Part shown: positions 31,937 through 40,380 of the stretch, piece after piece | How the letters are laid out: each line of letters starts with the position of its first letter | Position numbering within the stretch: position 1 is the first letter of the stretch | DNA from: JALYJZ01 sp964476895 | Lineage (GTDB): Bacteria > Patescibacteriota > SICC01 | Length of the DNA: 64,000 nucleotides | Assembly: GCA_964476895.1 (NCBI GenBank) | Contig: CAYZCS010000001.1 | Span: forward strand, 14,990-78,989 | Reading direction: 5' to 3' | The notes under the pieces: generated by a model | Databases searched by the model: none | Seen by the model: only the letters and a program-made list of their open reading frames with translations | Told to the model about the DNA's origin: nothing | Position numbers and translations under genes: made by a program

Positions 31937-32878
31937 TTATCCGCTTTCCCTAGCCTGCACGACGACCTTCCCTCGCGGATGTCCCTCCTGCAGGTACGTG
32001 AGTGCATCGCCCGCCTGTTCCAGCGGGAACGTCTTGTCGATGATCGGCCGCACCGCCCCCTGGCCGACCAGTTCCGCCAGCTTCGTGAGCCGCTCCGCGG
32101 TCGCCTTGCCACGCACGGGAATCACTTCCACATCGTACTGCTCCGCACCTTCGAGCGGGCCGAACAGTTGCATCGAGGCGAGCCCGCCACCGGGCCGGAG
32201 CACCCTCAGTGAGTCCTTCGTCACGTCGCCGCCGACCGTATCAAGGACGGCATCACAGTCCCGGACCAAGTCGGTGAACGATTCGGCGCGGTAATCGATC
32301 GTCTCGTCGGCCCCGAGTTCTCGCGCGAATTCCCTGTCCTGGGCGCTGACTGTCGTGATCACGTGCGCGCCAAGGTGCTTCGCGATCTGGATCGCCAGCG
32401 AGCCGATGCCGCCGGCACCGCCGTGGATCAACACCTTCTGCCCCTTGGACACGCCGAGGTGCTCGACGATCACCTGGTATGCGCTCGAGCCGGCCAGCGG
32501 CAGTGCGCCGGCATCCGTGAAGGATGTTCTCGGCGGCTTCGGCGCGAGCTGGCCTGCGGCCACCGCGGTGAACTCGGCGAACGACCCGGCGCCACCCGTG
32601 GCATTGGTCGAGCCGTAGACCTCGTCACCGACCGCGATACCCGACACGCCCGGGCCGACTTCCGTGACCACCCCGGCCACGTCCCCGCCGAGCGTGGCCG
32701 GAAGTTCGAGTGATATCGAATCCTTGAAGTTCCCTGCCCGCAGTTTCGCGTCGAACGGGTTCACCCCGGCCGCGTGCACCTGGACGACCACCTGGCCACC
32801 CACCGCCTCCGGCTTCGGAACGTCACCCAGTACCGTCACTTCACTGCCGCCGTAGCCGGTGATCCGGGATGCCTTCAC
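31937..32878 (-). CDS. Zinc-independent quinone oxidoreductase / MDR-family dehydrogenase
   Basis: 313 residues. NADP(H)-dependent MDR fold: GRVKASRITGYGG, HAAGVNPFDAKLRAG, ATLGGDVAGVVTEVGPGVSG and the Rossmann signature HGGAGGIGSLAIQIAKHLGA are those of quinone reductases; zinc ligands of alcohol dehydrogenases are absent. Reduces quinones or enoyl-type substrates, unknown here. GTG 32878 was chosen because TATGCT ends exactly six bases before it; the open frame upstream to 32950 lacks support. Confidence 0.87.
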   Translation of the reverse strand: MKASRITGYGGSEVTVLGDVPKPEAVGGQVVVQVHAAGVNPFDAKLRAGNFKDSISLELPATLGGDVAGVVTEVGPGVSGIAVGDEVYGSTNATGGAGSFAEFTAVAAGQLAPKPPRTSFTDAGALPLAGSSAYQVIVEHLGVSKGQKVLIHGGAGGIGSLAIQIAKHLGAHVITTVSAQDREFARELGADETIDYRAESFTDLVRDCDAVLDTVGGDVTKDSLRVLRPGGGLASMQLFGPLEGAEQYDVEVIPVRGKATAERLTKLAELVGQGAVRPIIDKTFPLEQAGDALTYLQEGHPRGKVVVQARESG

Positions 32879-32884
32879 CCTTCC

Positions 32885-32890
32885 AGCATA
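32885..32890 (-). promoter_or_regulatory. -10 box (TATGCT) of the quinone oxidoreductase gene
   Basis: TATGCT ends six bases before GTG 32878. Confidence 0.55.
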
Positions 32891-32931
32891 ATAAGGGCGG
32901 CCGCCGCCGGCCAGGACGGCGTACCGCCGGC

Positions 32932-32960
32932 TTGATGGGAGTACCCTCATGTGCGATAAC
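32932..32960 (+). promoter_or_regulatory. Promoter of the 138-aa hypothetical gene
   Basis: TTGATG (32932-32937) and GATAAC (from 32955) are 17 bp apart, giving a leader of about 45 nt before ATG 33007. Confidence 0.45.
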
Positions 32961-33006
32961 TGAACGTCGCCGTTCTTTTACATCGCAAGGCAACCGAAAG
33001 GATCAC

Positions 33007-33423
33007 ATGCGCGACATGAGGGCCGAGCGCGGTCTCGGCGACCCGAAGTACTGGTCGGAGCTGCCATCGATTGCGTTGCCGGGCGAGCCCGACGCCGAGC
33101 CGTTGCTATCCAACCCGGATGCGGACGTCGGTGCGGTCATCGACTCATGGAAGCAGGCGGCGGTGTTCAGGATCTCGAGTCCGCCCCTGCCCGTGACCAG
33201 TTGGCCCGCGTTCTACGTGGGGTGGTACGACGCTAACGGCTCCCTGCACCGGCTCGGCGTTCCCGTCGGACTCGATCAGTGGGGACATTTCGCCATGCGG
33301 ATCGGGCACGAGGACGTGCAGTTCTTCATCATGCCCCTAAATCCGACGGCGAGGCTCGAGTGGGAGCTGGTCGGTGTCTACGACATCGACGACCCCGACA
33401 TGACCGACGTCCCGCTGTACTAG
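33007..33423 (+). CDS. Hypothetical protein of the SD-leader accessory class
   Basis: 138 residues from ATG 33007, with GAAAGG upstream. DPKYWSELPSIALPGEPDAE, WPAFYVGWYDANGSLHRLG, LDQWGHFAMRIGHEDVQFF and WELVGVYDIDDPDMTDV suggest a small beta-rich cytosolic domain. No family recognised. Its 3' flank contains a hairpin (33431-33479) and copy B of the 40-nt structured element shared with the gene at 24559. Confidence 0.55.
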   Translation: MRDMRAERGLGDPKYWSELPSIALPGEPDAEPLLSNPDADVGAVIDSWKQAAVFRISSPPLPVTSWPAFYVGWYDANGSLHRLGVPVGLDQWGHFAMRIGHEDVQFFIMPLNPTARLEWELVGVYDIDDPDMTDVPLY

Positions 33424-33430
33424 CCGTTCC

Positions 33431-33479
33431 GCCCGTTCCCGATCTACCGCACTCCAGCGGACCATGATCAGGAACGGGC
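33431..33479 (+). terminator. Probable hairpin terminator
   Basis: GCCCGTTCC (33431-33439) pairs with GGAACGGGC (33471-33479). The T tract is weak; the structured element follows immediately. Confidence 0.5.
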
Positions 33480-33480
33480 A

Positions 33481-33520
33481 TCTCCTGAGCGCATCTCACG
33501 ACGAGGTGCCCTGAGGAGAA
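33481..33520 (+). repeat. 40-nt structured 3' element, copy B
   Basis: TCTCCTGAGCGCATCTC..GAGGTGCCCTGAGGAG, aligned end to end with copy A at 25231-25270. The inner stem GCATCTC/GAGGTGC is preserved by compensating changes. Confidence 0.65.
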
Positions 33521-33537
33521 TCCCGACGGGTCCCCGC

Positions 33538-35286
33538 CTAGTCCCGCTTCCGCAGCTGGATGTGCACGTCGCGGAGCTGTTCCGGGTCCAGTTCGCGCGG
33601 CGCCTGCATCATCGGGTCCTCGGCACGCTGGTTCTTTGGGAACGCGATCACCTCGCGGATGTTCGGCTGGTCCATCAGAAGCATCAGGAGCCGGTCCAGC
33701 CCCCAGGCGATTCCACCGTGCGGCGGCATGCCGTACTTGAAGGCTTTCAGGAAGTGCCCGAAGGCCTTTTCGAAGTGGTCTTCCTTGTAGCCGACCTTGC
33801 CGAAGACCTTTTGGAGCAGCTTCGGGTCGTGATTCCGGATCGCGCCGCCGGCGATCTCTTCGCCGTTCAGCACCAGGTCGTACTGGCGGCCGCGAACCTC
33901 CCCTAGCGACTCTTCATCGAGCGCCTCGGGATTGGCGACCATCGAGAACGGGTTGTGGCTGAAGTCCCAGTGGCCGGTGTCGTCGTCGCGCTCGTACATC
34001 GGGAACTCGGTGATCCAGGCGAACGCGAATACGTCCGGGTCGGCGAGGCCACGCTCGCGGCCAAGCCGGTGCCGGAGCGTCGAAAGCACCTTCGCCACCA
34101 CCGGCGGCCGGTCGGCGACGAACAGCGCCAGGTCGCCGGCTTTCGTGCCGAGCGCCTGGTGCAGGGCCTGCTGCACGTCGTCCGCCAGGAACTTCGCGAT
34201 CGGACTCTCGAACGTTCCCTGCTCCGGGACCTTGAGCCAGGCCAGGCCCTTCGCGCCTTCCTCGGTCGCGAACGCGGTGAGCGCGTCGACCTCGCCGCGG
34301 CTAAGGTCCGCGGCATCCGGCACGACGATCGCCTTCACCTGGTCGGCGCCCGTGAATACCTTGAAGTCACTCTTCCGGACTACGTCCGTCACGTCCCGAA
34401 GCTCCATCCCGAACCGGAGGTCGGGGCGGTCCGTTCCGAACCGCTCCAGCGCCTCGCGGTGCGCCAGACGCGGGAACGGCGTCTTGAGTATCTTCTTCTT
34501 GGTGAACTGCTTGGTGAGGTCGGTCGCGAGCTGCTCGTTCAGCCCGATCACGTCTGCTTCCTCGACGAACGTCATCTCCACGTCGATCTGCGTGAACTCG
34601 GGCTGGCGGTCGCCGCGGAGGTCCTCGTCGCGGAACACCCGGGCGATCTGGTAGTACTGGTCCATCCCGCCGACCATCAGGAGCTGCTTGAAGAGCTGGG
34701 GCGCCTGCGGCAGCGCGTAGAACGCGTGCGGATGCACGCGGCTCGGCACGACGAAGTCACGCGCGCCTTCCGGCGAACTGCTGGTCAGGAGCGGCGTTTC
34801 CACCTCCGTGAATCCGCGTTTGTCGTGGAAGTCGCGGATCGCCTTGATGATCCGGTGCCGGAGCCGGACACGGTCACCCACGTCCTTCCGGAGGTCCAGG
34901 TATCGGTGCTTCAACCGTAACTCTTCGCCGACCTCTTCCTGCGAATCGATCTCGAACGGCGGCGTCTGCGACTCGGCCAGGACGGTCACCTCCTCCACGG
35001 CCACCTCCACGTCGCCGGTCGCGAGGTCCTTGTTGACGGTCTCCTTCGAACGCTTCCGTACCGCGCCGGTCACCTGCAGGACCCATTCCGGCCGGACGCG
35101 GTCGGCCGCCTTGAACGCCGCTTCCTGCTCCGGGTGCAGGACCAGCTGGGTCAGGCCGTAGCGATCGCGCAGGTCGATGAAAATCAGCCCGCCGTGGTCC
35201 CGGCGCCGATGTACCCAACCGGCCAGCGTGACGGTCTTGCCGGCATGCTTCGGCCGGAGTTCTCCGAGCGTGTGTGTTCGCAGCAT
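33538..35286 (-). CDS. aspS: Aspartyl-tRNA synthetase
   Basis: 582 residues. Class IIb enzyme charging tRNA-Asp (and perhaps tRNA-Asn). The OB-fold anticodon domain (GWVHRRRDHGGLIFIDLRDRYG) is followed by the class II motifs: motif 1 FTEVETPLLTSSSPEGARDF, motif 2 FRDEDLRGDRQPEFTQ and motif 3 GGIAWGLDRLLMLLM. A GAD insertion is present between motifs 2 and 3 (ATEEGAKGLAWLKVPEQGTF), so it is the bacterial long form. ATG 35286 has TACACT exactly six bases upstream; the open frame beyond is not used. Confidence 0.97.
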   Translation of the reverse strand: MLRTHTLGELRPKHAGKTVTLAGWVHRRRDHGGLIFIDLRDRYGLTQLVLHPEQEAAFKAADRVRPEWVLQVTGAVRKRSKETVNKDLATGDVEVAVEEVTVLAESQTPPFEIDSQEEVGEELRLKHRYLDLRKDVGDRVRLRHRIIKAIRDFHDKRGFTEVETPLLTSSSPEGARDFVVPSRVHPHAFYALPQAPQLFKQLLMVGGMDQYYQIARVFRDEDLRGDRQPEFTQIDVEMTFVEEADVIGLNEQLATDLTKQFTKKKILKTPFPRLAHREALERFGTDRPDLRFGMELRDVTDVVRKSDFKVFTGADQVKAIVVPDAADLSRGEVDALTAFATEEGAKGLAWLKVPEQGTFESPIAKFLADDVQQALHQALGTKAGDLALFVADRPPVVAKVLSTLRHRLGRERGLADPDVFAFAWITEFPMYERDDDTGHWDFSHNPFSMVANPEALDEESLGEVRGRQYDLVLNGEEIAGGAIRNHDPKLLQKVFGKVGYKEDHFEKAFGHFLKAFKYGMPPHGGIAWGLDRLLMLLMDQPNIREVIAFPKNQRAEDPMMQAPRELDPEQLRDVHIQLRKRD

Positions 35287-35292
35287 ACGCCC

Positions 35293-35298
35293 AGTGTA
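35293..35298 (-). promoter_or_regulatory. -10 box (TACACT) of aspS
   Basis: TACACT ends six bases before ATG 35286. The same hexamer at the same distance serves the 6PGDH gene. Confidence 0.6.
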
Positions 35299-35346
35299 CC
35301 AACAAGCCGTACGGATGCGGCAGGGCGTGCGTCGCCGACTCAAAGG

Positions 35347-35964
35347 TCACTTCGGCGGCGCCGGGATCGGATTCGCCCGGAGCGCTTCCGCCACGGCGTA
35401 GAGATTCGCGGCGGCCGTCTTGCCGGTCGACTCCGACCAGTCGTGTCCCTGCTCCGTCTCGGTATAGTTCTGGCCGCCGCCCGGTCCGATGTTCCAGTAC
35501 GTCCAGGACTGGCCCGGCACCGTGAAGCCGATCTCGATCAGCGCCGCCTCTACCTCGGCAACCACCCAGTGCGCGCCGTCCGACGTGCCGGTCACCACGA
35601 TCCCGGCGACCTTGTTGTACGCGGGCGGGTGACCCGCGTCGTCCGTCTCGAAGATCATCGCGTCTAGCCGCTCCAGCACCCGCTTGGCCATGCTGGACTG
35701 CTGCCCGAGCCAGGTCGGCGTGGCGATCACCAGGATATCCGCCGCCAGGACTTGCTTGCGGATGGATGGCCACTCGTCGCCGGCACCCTCATCGTTGCTC
35801 ACCCCCGGGTGGACGTCGTAATCCACGACGCGGACCAGCTCGGTTTCCGCACCCTTTTCCTGGAGCTCCCGCTCCACGACCCTGGCTAATTCCTCCGTGT
35901 TCGATGTCTCAGGTGATGGTTTGAGCGTGCAGCCGAGAACGAGCGCCTTGATCGGTCTTGTCAT
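35347..35964 (-). CDS. Flavodoxin-fold NADPH-dependent FMN reductase-like protein
   Basis: 205 residues. KALVLGCTLKPSPETSNTEEL is the phosphate-binding loop of the flavodoxin-like fold, and ADILVIATPTWLGQQSSMAKRVLERLDA matches the FMN-binding PTYxG-type loop. The protein likely binds FMN and reduces flavins, quinones or azo compounds; the reaction is not fixed. ATG 35964 has CATCAT six bases upstream. Confidence 0.82.
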   Translation of the reverse strand: MTRPIKALVLGCTLKPSPETSNTEELARVVERELQEKGAETELVRVVDYDVHPGVSNDEGAGDEWPSIRKQVLAADILVIATPTWLGQQSSMAKRVLERLDAMIFETDDAGHPPAYNKVAGIVVTGTSDGAHWVVAEVEAALIEIGFTVPGQSWTYWNIGPGGGQNYTETEQGHDWSESTGKTAAANLYAVAEALRANPIPAPPK

Positions 35965-35970
35965 GGAAAC

Positions 35971-35976
35971 ATGATG
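35971..35976 (-). promoter_or_regulatory. -10-like box (CATCAT) of the flavodoxin-fold gene
   Basis: CATCAT ends six bases before ATG 35964; a weaker match to TANNNT. Confidence 0.4.
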
Positions 35977-36027
35977 CGCGCATGCGCCCGGCGCCGCATT
36001 GGAGAGGTACACAAAGACCGGAACGGG

Positions 36028-37738
36028 TCAGGAAACGGTTTCCTTGAGCCGTTTCTTGACTTGCTCTTTCAGCTTGCCCGGGCGCGAGGACCCCGCGCCG
36101 ATACCGCGCAGGACCGCTTCGAAGTCCCGCAACCCGTACCGTTCCACCTGCCGGCGGATGTCCTCGGGAGTCAGGAGGGCCAGCGGATCATCGACCCGGA
36201 TTCCCTTTTTCCGTAATTCCTTGTCGTCACGGAGGAGCTCGAACACGATCTGCCTGCCGCGCTCCCCGAATCCTTCGGGGTCCGCTTCCTTGATCGCCCG
36301 CCGGATCCGCGACCGGGACCGCCGGGTGCTCACCTTGTCCAGCCAGCTCTCCCGCCAGGTCTCGCGCTTGTTCCGCTGTGAGCCGTAATCCACCCGGACC
36401 CGGTCGCCGTACGAAAGCCGGTCCTCGAAGCCGGCGCGCGTGCCGTTGATTTCGACACCCCGCGTCCGGAGCGCCCGCCGGCTATGGATCTCGAACGCGA
36501 AGTCGAGCGCGGTCGCGCCATGCGGCAGGTCGAAGAGGTTTCCGTCGGGAGCGAAGACCAGTAGCCTCGGGGCCAGCCCTGAAAGGTCGCCGTCCGGCCG
36601 GTGCCTGATCTCCGCCGCGGCCAGGTCGCGCCAGCGGTACATCCGGTTCGGACGTCGATCCCCATCCTTGCGGAACGTACCCGGTGTCAGCTTGGTGGCC
36701 GCTTCATAGAACATATGCGAAGCGTTGGGGTCCGATTCAGCGTGTTCGTGCATGGCCGAGGTCCGGATCTGTACTTCGAGTTGCGGGTACCCGGCCGGCG
36801 CCTCGCGCGCGGAACGATCCTCTAACGTCAGATGAAGGCTGCGGTACCCGTTCGGCTTGGGGTTGGCGATGTAATCCTTGAACCGCCCGAGGTCGGGATC
36901 GAACGCCTCGTTGATCGCGCTCATGGCGCTGTAGCAGTGTGCGATCGCCGCTTCCTCGTCCAAACCGGAATCGATTACCGCGCGAACACCGATGAAGTCA
37001 GTGATCCGGTAGTCGGTACGGCCGTCTTTCGCGCACTTCCGCCAGATGCTGTAGTACCGCTTGCGGCGAGCTTCGACGCTGAGATGGCCGGACAACCCAG
37101 GAAGCTCCTTCTCCACCTCTTCCCGGATTTCCCGGCGATACTTTCCGGCGGCGGCGTCCAACGCTCTCCGCTCCCCGAGCGCGACGTAGGTATCGATGAT
37201 CTCTTGTCGCTCTTTTGGAAAGAGCACTTCGAACGCCCTTTCTTCCAGCGCTTCCTTCTGCCGTTGCGAACCGATGATCTCGGCGGCCGGAGCCCAGATC
37301 CAGAAGGCCTGCCGGGCCAAAATCCTCGGTCCGCTCGGATGGCTCGGCAAGCCTGGCATGGGCAAGTTCCAGGAACGCCTCCAGATTCGAGCGATTCCCC
37401 GCGGCCTCCAACAGTAACTTGATGTGATTCTCGATGGTCCGGTTGTGCGTGTGCTTCTGGACCTCGATGTTGTTCTCCGGCACCAGGGCCTTCACATGAC
37501 CCATGACCTCGAGCCTTCCCGCCAGGTCCTCGGCCGGTGGCAAGTCCTGCCAATCCACCCCTGCATACGCCGGTCGGTCGCTCTCCAGCGCCGCGAGGAT
37601 CCGCTGCCACCCTCCGGCATCCACCGACTCGACGGCGCGAGCCGTCTCCGGCTCAAGCCGGACAGTACCGAATGGCGGCTCGCCCCGACCGTCCTTTTCG
37701 GGAACAGGATCCAGGGCGGGTTCGGGTCGGTCGCTCAT
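36028..37738 (-). CDS. RelA/SpoT-like (p)ppGpp synthetase, interrupted by a +1 frameshift
   Basis: Makes the alarmone (p)ppGpp during stringent response. The N-terminal part is read from ATG 37738 and the rest in another frame. Synthetase landmarks: FWIWAPAAEIIG (APLA.RLG), YRITDFIGVRAVI, RFKDYIANPKPNGYRSLHLT, QLEVQIRTSAMHEHAE. A TGS domain follows (FAPDGNLFDLPHGATALDFAF). No HD hydrolase motif is seen in the N-terminal 150 residues, so it may be synthetase-only. The frames meet near 37313-37324, within TTTTGGCCC on the coding strand; skipping one base gives about 569 residues. The shift could be a sequencing error, a mutation or programmed. It begins 12 bp after a sigma factor gene on the same strand. 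Confidence 0.8.
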
Positions 37739-37750
37739 GACTGCGTGGTA

Positions 37751-38734
37751 TTACAGTTCGGCAAAGGCCGTCCTGGCATCCAGCCCAGCCTGCCGCGAAC
37801 GTTCCTCGAGGATCGGCCGCAGCCTTTCCTCGGCCTCGGCAATGACCCGCCGCGCGTACTTGATCGAGACGCCAAGCTCTCGGGCGGTGTCGCGAATCCC
37901 TTTCGGCTCTTCTTCGCCAAGGCCATACCGTAGCTGCAGCGCCCGGACCAGACGCTCGTCCTCGGATTGTTCCAGGTCCTTGATCGATTCCCCCAGCGCC
38001 GACATCAGACGTCGTCTGGTATCCTCGTCTGTGACTATTTCCTCGGGAGCACCGCTCTGCTTGTCCACTTGAAGTTCCCCGAGCGTCGTATCACCGTCAC
38101 CGCCTTTTACCGGACTGTCGAGCGATACCGCCGGCTCGTCTATGTCGCGGAGTGCGTCGACTTCCGCCGGTTCCCTCCCGAGTTCCGCGGCGACTTCTTC
38201 AGCGGTCGGCTCGCGGTTCAGGAGGGACGTCAACCGGTTCTCTGCGCGGCGCATCTTGGCGATCTCCTGTCCGATGTGGATCGGAACACGCGCCGTCCGA
38301 CCCTCGTTGTAGAGCCCGCGCGACATGCTCTGACGGATCCACCAGGTCGCGTAAGTCGAGAACTTATACCCGCGCCGCCAATCGAACTTTTCCGCGGCCC
38401 TGATCAGTCCCATGCTGCCGTGCTGAATCAGGTCGAGCTTATGAAGACCGTGACCCTCATAGCGCTTCGTGAGCGAGACCACTAGCCGGAGGTTCGAATT
38501 GATCAAGTGCTGCTTCGCCTCCAGGTCACCCCGTTCGATCCGTTTGGCCAGGTCCACCTCTTGTTCAGCCGTCAGCAGAGGATGCTTCTGGATGTCACGG
38601 AAATACAGGTCGAGTCCGTCTTCCGGCATGACATCGGCAACGGCCGTTTCGGCGGAAGCAGCTTCCGTGGAAACTGCTTCCGCGGGAACCACTTCCGCGT
38701 CTGATATTTCGTACTGTAGCGCTGTTTCTGCCAT
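37751..38734 (-). CDS. Sigma-70 family RNA polymerase sigma factor (primary-like)
   Basis: 327 residues. N-terminal 40 residues are low-complexity (AEVVPAEAVSTEAASAETA). Region 1.2 LYFRDIQKHPLLTAEQEVDLAKRI, region 2 KQHLINSNLRLVVSLTKRYEG, LDLIQHGSMGLIRAAEKFDWRRGYKFSTYATWWIRQSM (2.3-2.4), region 3 VPIHIGQEIAKMRR and a divergent region 4 (LRYGLGEEEPKGIRDTARELGVSIKYARRV) are all present. Region 2.4 is typical of factors that recognise TATAAT-like -10 sites, matching the promoters here. It starts after a TATACT box in an AT-rich leader, and relA follows by 12 bp. A second sigma-70 gene lies at 49248. Confidence 0.92.
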   Translation of the reverse strand: MAETALQYEISDAEVVPAEAVSTEAASAETAVADVMPEDGLDLYFRDIQKHPLLTAEQEVDLAKRIERGDLEAKQHLINSNLRLVVSLTKRYEGHGLHKLDLIQHGSMGLIRAAEKFDWRRGYKFSTYATWWIRQSMSRGLYNEGRTARVPIHIGQEIAKMRRAENRLTSLLNREPTAEEVAAELGREPAEVDALRDIDEPAVSLDSPVKGGDGDTTLGELQVDKQSGAPEEIVTDEDTRRRLMSALGESIKDLEQSEDERLVRALQLRYGLGEEEPKGIRDTARELGVSIKYARRVIAEAEERLRPILEERSRQAGLDARTAFAEL

Positions 38735-38810
38735 AAAAAAGTGGGTTTGGCAGTGTAGTATAACACGCCACTACGTAAGAGACGGGTACCGAAAAACTCC
38801 CACGATAGAT

Positions 38811-38843
38811 AAAGGCCGGCAAATTCTGGGGAATCTGCCGGCC
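38811..38843 (-). terminator. Hairpin terminator
   Basis: GGCCGGCA and TGCCGGCC enclose AGATTCCCCAGAATT; on the minus strand the stem is followed by TTTATCT. It closes the 93-aa gene. Confidence 0.75.
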
Positions 38844-38877
38844 TGAGCCGTACGATGGCCGAAGCCTTACGGGTCGC

Positions 38878-39159
38878 TCACAAGTTACCGAGGTGCCCGC
38901 CGATCTCGTAGGCGATGAGAATCGCCGCGATACCGACGAGCGTGCTGCCCACGGTCCGAAGACCGCTGACATTCTCCGGCAGGTTGTAGATCCAGAACAG
39001 CACCGCCCAGATGCTCAGGATGAACCAAGCGTAGAAGAATCCGGCGTCGTCACCGAGCTTCACGCCGACGTACCGGAGCACCACGCTGACCGTGAGCACC
39101 AGGGTGATCCAGAAGAACGTTCCGGGCCTGCGCGCCGGAGGGTAATCCGCCGCCTCCAT
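38878..39159 (-). CDS. Small three-span membrane protein
   Basis: 93 residues. Three hydrophobic segments (about 15-35, 42-58, 68-90) after a short polar N-terminus. GAGGAGAAG lies immediately upstream of ATG 39159, a strong ribosome-binding site, and a hairpin terminator follows. No family recognised. The gene diverges from the YvcK-like gene. Confidence 0.65.
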   Translation of the reverse strand: MEAADYPPARRPGTFFWITLVLTVSVVLRYVGVKLGDDAGFFYAWFILSIWAVLFWIYNLPENVSGLRTVGSTLVGIAAILIAYEIGGHLGNL

Positions 39160-39245
39160 ACTTCTCCTCTCATGTGATGTCTGATGGGAAAGAACGACTA
39201 GTCAGTTTAGTGCACGACCGACCAATGGACAACCGAAGCGTACGG

Positions 39246-39251
39246 TACCAT
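39246..39251 (+). promoter_or_regulatory. -10 box (TACCAT) of the yvcK-like gene
   Basis: TACCAT ends six bases before GTG 39258. Confidence 0.6.
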
Positions 39252-39257
39252 GGGCAG

Positions 39258-40271
39258 GTGAAACGGGACGCGAAAGTAGTGGTGATCGGCGGCGGGACGG
39301 GCACGTTCGCCACGCTTTCCGCGCTCAAGGGCCGTGTCGGCCATCTCAGCGGGATCGTGAACATGGTGGACGACGGCGGCTCCACCGGCGTGCTGCGCGA
39401 CGAACTCGGCGTCCTTCCGCCCGGCGACGTCCGGCAGTGCCTGGTCGCCCTGGCCAGCGATACCAGCCACATGCGGAAGCTGATGAATTACCGGTTCACC
39501 GACGGCACGTTCCAAGGCCATCCGTTCGGGAACCTGTTCCTGTCCGTCCTGGAGAAGACCACCGGAGGCTTCGCCGACGCGGTCAAGACGGCCGGCGAGA
39601 TCCTGGCGATCGAGGGCGAGGTCATCCCGGTCACTACGGATGACATCCGCCTCTGCCGGCGGCAGCCGGACGGGACGGTCATCAAGGGCGAGGGTACGAT
39701 CCAGGACTCGTTCTTCGAGCACGGCGAGAACGCGGATATCTACCTCGAACCGCGAGCGGTACTCAACGAGGAGGCTGCCCGGGCGATCAAGGAAGCAGAC
39801 CTGGTCGTCTTCGGCCCCGGCAACTTCTACTGCTCCCTGGTACCGAACCTCCTGGTCGAAGGCATGCCCGAGGCGCTCGGGGCGGCGGCCGGCAGACGCG
39901 TATTCATCTGCAACCTGGTCAACAAGCCGCACCAGACCGCGGGATTCAAGGTGCATGACTACGTCGAGCGGCTCGAGCGGCACGCCAAGCCGGGCCTGTT
40001 CGACTACGTCCTGTACGATTCCAGCCGCCCGAGCGAGGAACTGCTGGCCCGTTACCAGGAGGCCGGGGAGGAGTGGGTCGAGCACGATCCGGCCGCGTTC
40101 GAGGGTAAGCCGTACCGCGCGATCGGCACGGATCTCCTCTCCACCGCCCCGCCCGAGCGGCGCGGCAGCGGCCCCAAGCAGGCCGCGGTCACCCGTAACC
40201 TGATCCGGCATGATCCGGAAAAGCTGGCGGCGGTGATCCTGCGCGAGCTGCTCCCAGGCCCCGGGGCTTGA
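39258..40271 (+). CDS. yvcK: YvcK/CofD-like gluconeogenesis factor
   Basis: 337 residues. AKVVVIGGGTGTFATLSALKG, VDDGGSTGVLRDELGVLPPGDVR, YRFTDGTFQGHPFGNLFL and VFGPGNFYCSLVPNLLVEGM are the family landmarks. In Bacillus and mycobacteria these UDP-sugar-binding proteins regulate cell-wall growth and carbon use; they are related to the CofD transferase. GTG 39258 was chosen because TACCAT lies exactly six bases upstream; the frame upstream is open but unsupported. Confidence 0.92.
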   Translation: MKRDAKVVVIGGGTGTFATLSALKGRVGHLSGIVNMVDDGGSTGVLRDELGVLPPGDVRQCLVALASDTSHMRKLMNYRFTDGTFQGHPFGNLFLSVLEKTTGGFADAVKTAGEILAIEGEVIPVTTDDIRLCRRQPDGTVIKGEGTIQDSFFEHGENADIYLEPRAVLNEEAARAIKEADLVVFGPGNFYCSLVPNLLVEGMPEALGAAAGRRVFICNLVNKPHQTAGFKVHDYVERLERHAKPGLFDYVLYDSSRPSEELLARYQEAGEEWVEHDPAAFEGKPYRAIGTDLLSTAPPERRGSGPKQAAVTRNLIRHDPEKLAAVILRELLPGPGA

Positions 40272-40296
40272 CAGGAGCCGAAAAAAAGCCCATAAT
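40268..40296 (+). promoter_or_regulatory. Promoter of the DEAD-box helicase gene
   Basis: TTGACA (40268-40273) and CATAAT (40291-40296), 17 bp apart, the best consensus match in the window. Confidence 0.75.
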
Positions 40297-40302
40297 CAAC
40301 GA

Positions 40303-40380
40303 TTGTTCTGATGGATAGGAGCTGTAGTTACATTCTCGCTGTTCAGCCGAACAGCGATATCTACTACCACAAAGGATCCT
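40303..40380 (+). promoter_or_regulatory. Structured 5' leader of the DEAD-box helicase
   Basis: A perfect TCGCTGTTC/GAACAGCGA hairpin in a 78-nt leader is flanked by GTAG and CTAC, with AAAGGATCC before ATG 40381. The same type of leader controls cold-shock helicases elsewhere. Confidence 0.55.

Noticed and set aside
33955..34920. 321-residue plus-strand open frame
   Set aside because: Antisense shadow of aspS.
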